64,000 nucleotides of DNA from Aestuariimicrobium kwangyangense DSM 21549. GTDB taxonomy: Bacteria; Actinomycetota; Actinomycetes; Propionibacteriales; Propionibacteriaceae. Each line of letters starts with the position of its first letter. Within the stretch, counting starts at the first letter, position 1. Below are positions 24,556 through 31,686 of the stretch, piece after piece. The position numbers were made by a program, and so were the translations under genes. The notes under the pieces are model-generated. The model saw only the letters and a program-made list of their open reading frames with translations, had not been told where the DNA came from and did no database searches. Location of the stretch: positions 62,001 to 126,000 of the forward strand of contig NZ_ATXE01000004.1 in the NCBI RefSeq assembly GCF_000421525.1. Reading direction: 5' to 3'.

Positions 24556-26325
24556 TCAGATCGCCGCCAACGAGGCGTCCTGGGTGAGACCGGCCAAGAG
24601 CTCGACCCCCACGGGCTCCTCGACCTGCATGGGGACGACCGCCATCCGCGGCGCGACCTCCTGCACGGCGGCCAGTTGCTCAAGTTCCCGCCGAGCGCGC
24701 CGCACCAGGAACGGGTCGGAGGGACGAGCGGCAGCCAGCGAGGCGTTCACCACCCAGGCCCAGGGTGTGATCTCGGCTCGGGCGAGATCGTCCACCAGCC
24801 CTTTCGCCTCGAGCACCGGCGTCGTCTCGGCCAAGGTGACGACGATGATCTTGGTGTAGTCCGGGTTCTGCAGTCGCATCAGCGGGGTGGTCACCCGCGC
24901 CAGTTGTGCCTGGTCGAGGTGACGGGTGATGTCCCGGTGGTACGAACCCGTCGCGTCCATCAGCAGGAGGGTGTGACCGGTGGGCGCCGTGTCCATGATC
25001 ACGAACTGGTCGCGGGCCCGGTTCACGGCACGACTGAACTGCTGGAAGACGGCTATCTCCTCCGTGCACGGACTCATCAGGTCCTCGGCCAACGCAGCTC
25101 GGCCGGCCTCGTCCAGCGCTGCCCCCTTGGTGCGCATGACGTGCTCGCGATAGTCCGACGTGGCTTGGTGCGGGTCGATGGAGGTCACCTCGAGGCCGGG
25201 TAGTCCGCCACCCAGCGCCTCCGAAAGGTGGGCAGCCGGGTCGGTCGTGGTCAGCAGCACCCGCTTTCCGCGGGCGATGAGCGCGACGGCCAGGGCGGCC
25301 GCGATGGTGGTCTTGCCCACGCCGCCCTTGCCCATGGTCATCACCAGACCGCGGTCCTCGGTGGCGAGGTCGTCGACGAGTTCGGCCAGGGACGGCAGCA
25401 TCAGGTCAGGCAGGAGTGGGGCATCCGGGGCAGGCGCAGTGTCGTGTTCGGCCAACAGAAGGTCGAGCGCGGGGAGGCCGACCATGTTCTCGACCTTCAG
25501 TCCGATCCGGTCGCACTCCAGCTCGGCCAGGCACGCGGGCAGCTCGGCCAGCGCCGACGCCTCTCGCTCCTGGATCGCATGGCGCAGAAGGTCGTCCGAG
25601 TCCCCGGGCGGCATCACCCCGTTGACCACGAGATGACTGGGCCGGATGCCGAGCTCGCTGAGTTCGTCCACGGTTCGGGCCACCTCGTCGAGCGTGGAGC
25701 CTTGCGCCCGCGCGACCAGGACGATCCGCGTGGCCTCGCGGTCGGTGAGCCGCTCGACAGCGGCGCGATACGTGGTCCTGCTCTTCTCGAGACCGGCCAT
25801 GGGCCCCAGGCAGGACGCGTCCCCCAAGCCGTCGTCGAGGTAGCTCGTCCAACTCCCCGGCAACTGCAGCAGGCGGATCGTGTGGCCGGTGGGAGCCGTG
25901 TCGAAGATGACGTGGTCGTAGGCGGCGGTGGACGACGGGTCGGCCAGCAGGTCGGTGAACTCGTTGAAGGAGGCGATCTCGGTGGTGCACGACCCCGACA
26001 ACTGCTCGGTGATCGCCTCGATCTCGCGGGCGGGAAGGATCAGGCGCACCGGGGCGATGATCTTCTCCCGATAGGCGCGCGCGGCCTCGTCGGGGTCGAT
26101 CTCGATGGCGTCGAGCCCGGGCACGGACTCGATGGGCGTGATCGCATCCCCGATCCGGGTCTTCAACACCTGACCCACGTTGCTGGCCGGGTCGGTGCTG
26201 ACCAGCAGTACCCGCTTGCCGGAACGCGCGAGGTGGAGGGCGGTGGCGCAGGCCACGCTGGTCTTGCCCACTCCACCCTTGCCCGTGAAGAAGAAGTGGC
26301 GCGGCGGGTTCTCGAGGAAGTGCAT
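24556..26325 (-). CDS. arsA: ArsA, two-domain arsenite/antimonite-stimulated ATPase
   Basis: Soluble ATPase of the arsenic export machinery, 589 residues with two homologous halves. Each half has a deviant Walker A (FTGKGGVGKTS at residue 13 and TMGKGGVGKTT at about 328) and a DTAPTGHT signature. The three metalloid-binding cysteines of the classical protein are conserved in SGSCTTEI, DASCLGPM and MSPCTEEI. The ATG at 26325 is 17 nt beyond the arsD stop, in the same operon. Classical partners ArsB or Acr3 (the membrane pump) and ArsC (reductase) are not in this window. Energised export of As(III)/Sb(III) delivered by ArsD is the expected role. Confidence 0.94.
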   Translation of the reverse strand: MHFLENPPRHFFFTGKGGVGKTSVACATALHLARSGKRVLLVSTDPASNVGQVLKTRIGDAITPIESVPGLDAIEIDPDEAARAYREKIIAPVRLILPAREIEAITEQLSGSCTTEIASFNEFTDLLADPSSTAAYDHVIFDTAPTGHTIRLLQLPGSWTSYLDDGLGDASCLGPMAGLEKSRTTYRAAVERLTDREATRIVLVARAQGSTLDEVARTVDELSELGIRPSHLVVNGVMPPGDSDDLLRHAIQEREASALAELPACLAELECDRIGLKVENMVGLPALDLLLAEHDTAPAPDAPLLPDLMLPSLAELVDDLATEDRGLVMTMGKGGVGKTTIAAALAVALIARGKRVLLTTTDPAAHLSEALGGGLPGLEVTSIDPHQATSDYREHVMRTKGAALDEAGRAALAEDLMSPCTEEIAVFQQFSRAVNRARDQFVIMDTAPTGHTLLLMDATGSYHRDITRHLDQAQLARVTTPLMRLQNPDYTKIIVVTLAETTPVLEAKGLVDDLARAEITPWAWVVNASLAAARPSDPFLVRRARRELEQLAAVQEVAPRMAVVPMQVEEPVGVELLAGLTQDASLAAI

Positions 26326-26342
26326 GATGCGTACCGGCCGAT

Positions 26343-26801
26343 TCAGCAGCAGGCGTTGGTGGTGGAGGACCCGGCGGTGGACGACCCGGCGGTGGACGAG
26401 TCCGATGAACTGCAGCACGAACTGCCCGACGAAGCGGACGACCCCCCGCAGCATCCCGACGACGCCATCGGAAGAGGGTTGGCAGTGGCGGGAACGGGGT
26501 CCAACCCGGCGAAGCGCAGCAGTTCCTCGCGACTGGGGTGGCGTCCCGTCAGCACGGTCACATCGTCGACCAAGGTGAGGGGCAGGCCGGCGGAACCGGC
26601 GGCGTGGAGGAAGCTCACCACCACGGGATTCTCGGCGAACAGGGCCGGGTCGCTGGCAAGGTTCGCTCGTTGGATGTCGACACCTTGGGTTTTGACCGCA
26701 TCGAGGTCAGCGGTGAAAGTCACCAAGGACTGGTCGACATCCGGTCCGCAGACCCCGGTGTTGCAGCACAGGGCGGGTTCGAAGACGCGAATGGTGGGCA
26801 T
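26343..26801 (-). CDS. arsD: ArsD, arsenical metallochaperone
   Basis: Arsenite metallochaperone that hands As(III) to ArsA and can act as a weak repressor. 152 residues. The essential Cys12-Cys13 and Cys18 are in LCCNTGVCGP. The core ends near residue 112. A Ser/Gly/Thr-rich tail of about 38 residues follows with three vicinal cysteine pairs (117-118, 129-130, 151-152). Vicinal pairs occur in other ArsD proteins, but the long low-complexity spacing here is unusual and is encoded partly by a 15-bp tandem repeat. The ATG at 26801 has GGAGG upstream. It is the first gene of the arsD-arsA operon, divergent from arsR. Confidence 0.93.
   Translation of the reverse strand: MPTIRVFEPALCCNTGVCGPDVDQSLVTFTADLDAVKTQGVDIQRANLASDPALFAENPVVVSFLHAAGSAGLPLTLVDDVTVLTGRHPSREELLRFAGLDPVPATANPLPMASSGCCGGSSASSGSSCCSSSDSSTAGSSTAGSSTTNACC
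26359..26400. repeat. 15-bp tandem repeat in the arsD 3' end
   Basis: A GGTGGACGACCCGGC-type unit is repeated about 2.5 times in codon phase. It encodes the Ser-Thr-Ala-Gly-Ser repeats between the last two cysteine pairs of ArsD and could vary in copy number by slippage. Confidence 0.6.
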
Positions 26802-26817
26802 GGGGACCTCCGGACGT

Positions 26818-26833
26818 ATTGACGAGTGTCGAT
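26818..26833. promoter_or_regulatory. ArsR operator 1 (arsD side)
   Basis: ATTGACGAGTGTCGAT is an imperfect palindrome 17 bp before the arsD ATG. It is the near mirror image of the second site at 26854-26869. Confidence 0.75.
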
Positions 26834-26853
26834 GCATCGATCCTCGTCCTCAT

Positions 26854-26869
26854 ATCGACGAGTGTCAAT
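26854..26869. promoter_or_regulatory. ArsR operator 2 (arsR side)
   Basis: ATCGACGAGTGTCAAT, 36 bp from site 1, lies just before the -10 box of arsR. The two sites together cover both divergent promoters. Confidence 0.75.
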
Positions 26870-26878
26870 ACGTCGGGG

Positions 26879-26884
26879 TAGGGT
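26879..26884 (+). promoter_or_regulatory. -10 box TAGGGT, leaderless start of arsR
   Basis: TAGGGT, 6 nt, then ATG at 26891. Operator 2 lies 9 bp upstream. Confidence 0.65.
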
Positions 26885-26890
26885 GATCCC

Positions 26891-27235
26891 ATGAACTTCC
26901 GCACAGAGACCCTCCCGGTGGTCGAACTGTGCGCACCGGCTGCGGAGACGATCGACGTGCCCGAGGCCGAGGCGCTGGCAGTGGTGGCCAAGGCGCTGGC
27001 CGACCCGGTCCGGCTGAGGATCTTCCACCACATCGCGGCCAGCAGGTGTTCCAGTGTGTGCGCCTGTCACCTGCCCGAGGTGTTCGGGGTCGGACAGCCG
27101 ACCTTGTCCCACCACCTGAAGAAGCTGGTGGAGGCTGGCCTGGTGAACCGTGAGATGCGGGGACGATGGGCCCACTTCACGCCGCGCCCCGAAGGGCTGG
27201 AGGCGCTGCGAACCTTCTTGGGGGCGATGGGCTGA
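26891..27235 (+). CDS. arsR: ArsR/SmtB-family arsenic-responsive repressor
   Basis: A 114-residue winged-helix repressor that leaves DNA on binding As(III) or Sb(III). The core begins ALADPVRLRIFHHIA. A metalloid site is likely formed by the cysteines in SRCSSVCACHLPEVFG, at the position used by the actinobacterial ArsR subgroup rather than the E. coli one. The recognition helix is GQPTLSHHLKKLVEAGLV. It is divergent from arsD-arsA, with two operators in the 89-bp gap. Confidence 0.93.
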   Translation: MNFRTETLPVVELCAPAAETIDVPEAEALAVVAKALADPVRLRIFHHIAASRCSSVCACHLPEVFGVGQPTLSHHLKKLVEAGLVNREMRGRWAHFTPRPEGLEALRTFLGAMG

Positions 27236-27276
27236 GGGCGCCCGAAAACCTCCCCGTGGAGGGATCGGGCGCCCTT
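27236..27276. terminator. bidirectional hairpin terminator after arsR
   Basis: A 10-bp perfect stem, GGGCGCCCGA (27236-27245) with TCGGGCGCCC (27265-27274), with an inner CCTCC/GGAGG pairing. It begins right after the arsR stop and ends 28 bp before the stop of the convergent secreted-protein gene, so it can serve both. Confidence 0.75.
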
Positions 27277-27302
27277 GTGCTCCGGACCCGGGAGTCCCCC
27301 GC

Positions 27303-29543
27303 TCAGGCGAGCAGGGTGTAGCCCTTGAACCCGGTACCCAACTGGGTGGCTGCCGACCAGCCGCCGCGTCCGTTGTTCTTGTAGCCGTACAGCACACCCG
27401 ATGAGTTCACACCCACCAGGTCGAAGCGACCATCACCCGACATGTCACCCGGGGAGAACGCATGGGCGAAACCGCCCCATCCGCGCCCCACCTGAACGCC
27501 GCCGGCCAAGGTGCCATTCGTACGACCCGCATAAAACCACATCGTCCCGTCGCTGGAACGGACACCAATGATGTCGCCCCGCCCGTCACCGTTGAAGTCG
27601 CCGACCGAGAAGAAGAAACGCATCCCGCTCCACCCGCTGCCGATCTTCACTCCACTCGACAGACCCGTCGACGACATCTGGTACCGGTACAACAAACCCG
27701 TCGACTTCTGCCTGGCCACCACATACTGCGTCGAGGAACCACTCAGCTTGCCCGCGAACACGATCTTGTCCATACCGCCCCAGTTCTGGCCCACCTTCCG
27801 CCACGGGTACAAACCACCCGAAGCCGACGACCGGTAGATCCACAGACTGTTGTCCGCACGACGCACCAGCGTGTCTGAGCGACGATCACCGGACCAGTCA
27901 CCGATCTGCACGAGGTAGGTCGCGCCATCGACCATCGCATCGAACGACGCCAACCGCGACAACCCCGTCGAGGTCGTCCGGAACAACGACAAGTAGCCGT
28001 ACTGATCGGCCGCGTAGATGTCGGCGAACGAATCACCCGTGTGCTCACCAAACCTGCCCGTCGCGGCGAAGGTCGGCATCACCTTGGCGGTGCCCACCAC
28101 CTTGGTGGTGGTGCTGTTGTTGCCCATGATGTCGGACAGGTCCGCAGGGTCGAAGCGGAAGGTCAGAGCCCACGGGGTGGTGCCCTTGGGGATGGTCCAA
28201 CCCATGATCCACCAACCGTCCAGGGGGGTGCCCTGGTAGAGCTCCATCGCCTCGCTGGTGACGAATCCTTGGCTGTCGTACAAGGCCAGGGTGGGCGGGT
28301 TGGTGCCGCTGGCGTCCTTGATGCGCACCAGGACGACCACCTGGGCGTCGGTGAGGGAGGCGTCGATCGAGCTGGGGCTGACGAAGGAGTCGACCACCAC
28401 GGGCGCCGCCACGTCGGGGGTGTTGACGACGGTGAAGCGTGCGAGCTCCTTGACCGCGGTCCACGTGTTCCCGACCGCGTCGCTGGCCGGACCCATCTTG
28501 ACGATCCAGGTGCCGGCTTGGGCTCGCACCGGTACCTCGTACTGGGCTCGCCACGTACCCGACACTGCGGTGCCGCTGACGAGCGTCATCGTGTAGTCGG
28601 GGTCACAGATGCCGCCCTGTACGTACACACAGATCATCGGGGGCCTGACGCCCGACGGGTCGGAGAGCTGGGCCTGCACCACCACCACCTTCCATGCAGA
28701 AGTGACATCGACACTGCTCGGGGAGACGCTGCTCGAGACCAGGGTCGGTGGCGTGGTGTCGGTGGAGGCCAGCCGCACACCGACGTTGCCGACGGTGGTC
28801 GGGTCGGCCACGTTCCCGACCTTGTCCTTCAGGTCGGACAGCACCACGGTCCATGTGCCGGAGGCCGCGGTATCGGCCGGAACGCGCAGGGTCGCACCCC
28901 ATCTGCCGTTGAGTTCGGTGCCGCTCGAGCGGGCCAGCGAGGCGCTGGGTTGGGGGTTCCCGGCTGGATCTTCCAGGTGCACGGACCCGGAGAGCACGCC
29001 CGAGGGGTCGGCGAGGTCGAGGGCCACGGTCACAACGTTCGAGTCCGCCGGCAGGGTGATGATCGACGGGGTGGTCGAGACGTTGGACGTCTGCGGGGCC
29101 ATCGTGTCGGGGGCCACCACCACGGAGAACCCGGCAACAGCGATGGCGCTGGCGCTCTGGTTCCCGAGCGTGTCACGCACAGGCCCGACGTTCACCGTCC
29201 ACTGGCCGGCCTTCGCACGAGCCGCCACTGAGTAGGTTCCCGTCCAGGTGCCCGACTGCGGAGTACCGGACGAGAGGGCGAGGGCGACACTGCCGACACT
29301 GGGGGTGTCGGGCGAGGAGACCACCGCCGTGGGAGCCTCGGTTCCCGTCTCGTCCGTGATCGTCACGGCGATGGTCACCTGCTGGGCGTCCGTGGTGACA
29401 TCGACCTCCATCGGGGTGACCGTTGATGCGGTCACCACCGGAGCGGCGAAGTCATCGGCGGCGTGTGCCACCCCTCCGGCGAGTCCCAGCCCGACGACCA
29501 ACATTGTCGCGAGCGCGATCCGCGCAATTCTTGTAGCCCCCAT
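27303..29543 (-). CDS. secreted protein with four Ig-like repeats and a C-terminal FG-GAP/VCBS repeat domain
   Basis: A 746-residue exported protein. A signal peptide spans residues 1-29 (MGATRIARIALATMLVVGLG...AHA). Four repeats of about 115 residues follow, at roughly 34, 148, 265 and 378. Each begins P-x-V-x-x-S-x-V-x-P-x-x-V-D-V and ends in a W-T-V-x-x-G/S-x-x-D-x-x-G-N motif, typical of bacterial Ig-like adhesin domains. From about residue 495 there are four or five blades with the FG-GAP signature (IGDWSGDRRSD, VGDFNGDGRGD, PGDMSGDGRFD), which bind calcium in such folds. The protein has no LPXTG or C-terminal anchor, so it is released or held non-covalently. Function is unknown; carbohydrate or surface binding is a guess. 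Its promoter is not obvious and the ribosome binding site is weak (AAAGAA). Confidence 0.85.
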   Translation of the reverse strand: MGATRIARIALATMLVVGLGLAGGVAHAADDFAAPVVTASTVTPMEVDVTTDAQQVTIAVTITDETGTEAPTAVVSSPDTPSVGSVALALSSGTPQSGTWTGTYSVAARAKAGQWTVNVGPVRDTLGNQSASAIAVAGFSVVVAPDTMAPQTSNVSTTPSIITLPADSNVVTVALDLADPSGVLSGSVHLEDPAGNPQPSASLARSSGTELNGRWGATLRVPADTAASGTWTVVLSDLKDKVGNVADPTTVGNVGVRLASTDTTPPTLVSSSVSPSSVDVTSAWKVVVVQAQLSDPSGVRPPMICVYVQGGICDPDYTMTLVSGTAVSGTWRAQYEVPVRAQAGTWIVKMGPASDAVGNTWTAVKELARFTVVNTPDVAAPVVVDSFVSPSSIDASLTDAQVVVLVRIKDASGTNPPTLALYDSQGFVTSEAMELYQGTPLDGWWIMGWTIPKGTTPWALTFRFDPADLSDIMGNNSTTTKVVGTAKVMPTFAATGRFGEHTGDSFADIYAADQYGYLSLFRTTSTGLSRLASFDAMVDGATYLVQIGDWSGDRRSDTLVRRADNSLWIYRSSASGGLYPWRKVGQNWGGMDKIVFAGKLSGSSTQYVVARQKSTGLLYRYQMSSTGLSSGVKIGSGWSGMRFFFSVGDFNGDGRGDIIGVRSSDGTMWFYAGRTNGTLAGGVQVGRGWGGFAHAFSPGDMSGDGRFDLVGVNSSGVLYGYKNNGRGGWSAATQLGTGFKGYTLLA

Positions 29544-29742
29544 GGCTCATTCTTTCTCGAAAGGTCCGCCTCACCGACGGTGAGCACTCGGACGCGTGCA
29601 CGGTAACCCACGGGCCGGTTCAGCGCGCAGCCGGGGGTGGTGCATTTGTCCACGATCGAGTCGAAATCGTTACCACGGAGCGTCGCAGAGCGAAATGCGC
29701 CTCAGGTGCCTCGCAGCGCAACGGGGAATCTTCGCCCAGTGA

Positions 29743-30786
29743 TCACGGCCTGATGATCGTCACCCCTGGCACAGCCATGGATCCGTCCCCCATGGCCACC
29801 AGCGCCGCGGGCGCCTCGTCCAGACTGATCGTGCGACCCAGCAGCCGCTCCGGCTGCAGCCGCCCAGCAGCAATGTCGGCCAGCATCCGCGGGTAGTCGG
29901 CGGCAGCCATCCCGTGGCTGCCGAGCACCCGCAGTTCGCGGGCGATCACCAGATGCATCGGCACGCTGGCCCGGTCCGCGACGACGGCGGGCGGGAGCAG
30001 GCCGATCTGCAGATGCCGACCATGCACCCCCAACGTCTCGCTTGCGGCGCGGGCGGTCGGGATACTGCCGAGGGCGTCGATCGCGACGTCGGCGCCGCCG
30101 GACCACACGAGTCTCACCTCGTCAGCTATGGACTCTGCGGCGTCGACCAGATGCGTCGCGCCGACCGATGCAGCGACCTCCAGCGCCCCGGACGACACGT
30201 CCACCGCGAGCACTTCTGCACCGAGCGAGGCGGCGACCATCACCGCCGCGAGTCCCACGCCACCGCACCCCACGACGACGACGCGCTCCCCCGCCTGCAC
30301 CTTCGCGACGTCGACGACGCCCCGGTAGGCCGTCGCGAACCGGCAGCCGAGTCCCGCCGCCACCTCGAAGCTCACCTCGGGCGGCAGCGTCACCGCGTTG
30401 AAGTCTGCGGCCGGCACGGCCACGAGTTCGGCGAACGATCCCGGCCCGTTGAAGCCGGGCTGCCACTGGTTCGGGCAGACCTGGGCCGCACCGGCCCGGC
30501 AGGTGTCGCAGTCGCCGCAGCCCAGCACGAACGGGACGACGACCCGGTCGCCGATGCGCACCCGCTTCACGCCTGCGCCCACCGAACGGACGACGCCAGC
30601 GAACTCGTGCCCCGGGATGTGCGGCGGCGTGATGTCCGCGTCGTGACCGGCCCAGCCATGCCAGTCCGAACGGCACAGACCCGTCGCGCGAACCTCGATG
30701 ACCACGCCCCCGTCGGTCGGCTCAGGGTCCGGGACATCCTCGACCGCCGGCAGCTGACCGAAGGCGGCGTATCGCACAGCTCTCAC
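29743..30786 (-). CDS. zinc-dependent alcohol dehydrogenase (MDR family)
   Basis: A 347-residue medium-chain dehydrogenase. Catalytic zinc ligands are in GLCRSDWHGW (Cys38) and GHEFAGVV (His59-Glu60). The structural zinc site is CGDCDTCRAGAAQVC with four cysteines (about 90-105), and the Rossmann motif is VVGCGGVGLAAVMVA. It should oxidise an alcohol or reduce an aldehyde with NAD(P). The exact substrate cannot be told. The start is a GTG at 30786 with GAAAGGA 5 nt upstream. It is divergent from the small membrane protein gene and marks the left edge of the accessory block. Confidence 0.9.
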   Translation of the reverse strand: MRAVRYAAFGQLPAVEDVPDPEPTDGGVVIEVRATGLCRSDWHGWAGHDADITPPHIPGHEFAGVVRSVGAGVKRVRIGDRVVVPFVLGCGDCDTCRAGAAQVCPNQWQPGFNGPGSFAELVAVPAADFNAVTLPPEVSFEVAAGLGCRFATAYRGVVDVAKVQAGERVVVVGCGGVGLAAVMVAASLGAEVLAVDVSSGALEVAASVGATHLVDAAESIADEVRLVWSGGADVAIDALGSIPTARAASETLGVHGRHLQIGLLPPAVVADRASVPMHLVIARELRVLGSHGMAAADYPRMLADIAAGRLQPERLLGRTISLDEAPAALVAMGDGSMAVPGVTIIRP

Positions 30787-31010
30787 GGACGAATCCTTTC
30801 ATCAGCGCCGCTGAGTGACTCGCCCCAGCCACCGAAGGGTCACGTGCGGTCGTGGATCACCACAACTCCTCTTGGTTCGCCGCTGCTCCCACGTGGTGGT
30901 CGGCGCAGTGGCGGCTCCTCCCATCGTGGGAGCTGGCGTTCAAAGATCGGCTCACAATCACCGCAACCCCCACGCACGGCCTGCCGGCACCTTCCCCGCA
31001 AGTCTCCTTG

Positions 31011-31016
31011 TAGAGT
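31011..31016 (+). promoter_or_regulatory. -10 box TAGAGT of the 31055 gene
   Basis: TAGAGT would start transcription near 31023, giving a ~32-nt leader that contains the AGGAG ribosome binding site of the gene. Confidence 0.45.
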
Positions 31017-31054
31017 CGCTGGCGTGCTTGTGGCACTGGGGCCAAAGGAGAAGC

Positions 31055-31561
31055 GTGAGCGAAATCAATGACAGCACGACCGAGATCGAGCTGATGAAGA
31101 AGCTGAACATCGATTCTTGGCGCAATCTGTCCAAAGACAAGGTGCTCGAGTTCGCCTCCGCCCTCCCAGACCTCGACAAGGAGGTGGCCCTGCAGGTCGT
31201 CGGGCAGTTCCCCAACCTCAAGGAACTCGTGAATGGCGCGCTCCAACAGGTGGAGAACCAGGCCAAAGAGGCCCATCGCTTCAACTGGAGGAGCCAGAAG
31301 AAGGCCCACGAGGGCTACGCGGACTACCGACGCGTGCTCGACAGGGAACTCGACCGTGACGACCAATCCCCGGAGGCCCGGCTCCACATCCTCGAGCTGT
31401 TCAAGAAGGTGGTGGACGACGAGGCCGCCAAGGACAGCGAGAACAAGAAGTTTCTGGCCTTCTTGGCCACTACCGGCTCAGCCGCCATCGTGGTCGCCAT
31501 CGGCCTGGCCTCAGCCGCGCTTGGAGGAAGCTCCAATCTGCGAGATCACAACCAGAACTGA
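31055..31561 (+). CDS. small protein with C-terminal membrane segment, unknown function
   Basis: A 168-residue protein. The GTG at 31055 has AGGAG 4 nt upstream. The N-terminal ~130 residues are highly charged and helical (DSWRNLSKDKVLEFASALPDL, NQAKEAHRFNWRSQKKAHEG), likely coiled-coil, and stay in the cytosol. A single hydrophobic helix (FLAFLATTGSAAIVVAIGLASAAL, about 138-161) ends the chain, so it is tail-anchored. I do not recognise a family. It lies 125 bp upstream of hsdM on the same strand. That position, next to a type I restriction system, makes a defence or phage-response role possible but unproven. Confidence 0.75.
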   Translation: MSEINDSTTEIELMKKLNIDSWRNLSKDKVLEFASALPDLDKEVALQVVGQFPNLKELVNGALQQVENQAKEAHRFNWRSQKKAHEGYADYRRVLDRELDRDDQSPEARLHILELFKKVVDDEAAKDSENKKFLAFLATTGSAAIVVAIGLASAALGGSSNLRDHNQN

Positions 31562-31649
31562 CATGGGCGTTCGCCTTCACCCCGAGTCAGAGTTCCTCAC
31601 GCCGCCCCGACTGGCACCCCCTTCGCGTCCCCCTGCAACCCCCACTGGA

Positions 31650-31655
31650 TAGGTT
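31650..31655 (+). promoter_or_regulatory. -10 box TAGGTT of the hsd operon
   Basis: TAGGTT gives a start near 31662 and a ~25-nt leader with the AGGAG site before hsdM. Confidence 0.55.
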
Positions 31656-31686
31656 GATCAGCAACCCCCACCATCGAAGGAGATCC

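Noticed and set aside
27236-27276. Regulatory operator after arsR
   Set aside because: The long perfect stem between convergent stops is better explained as a terminator.
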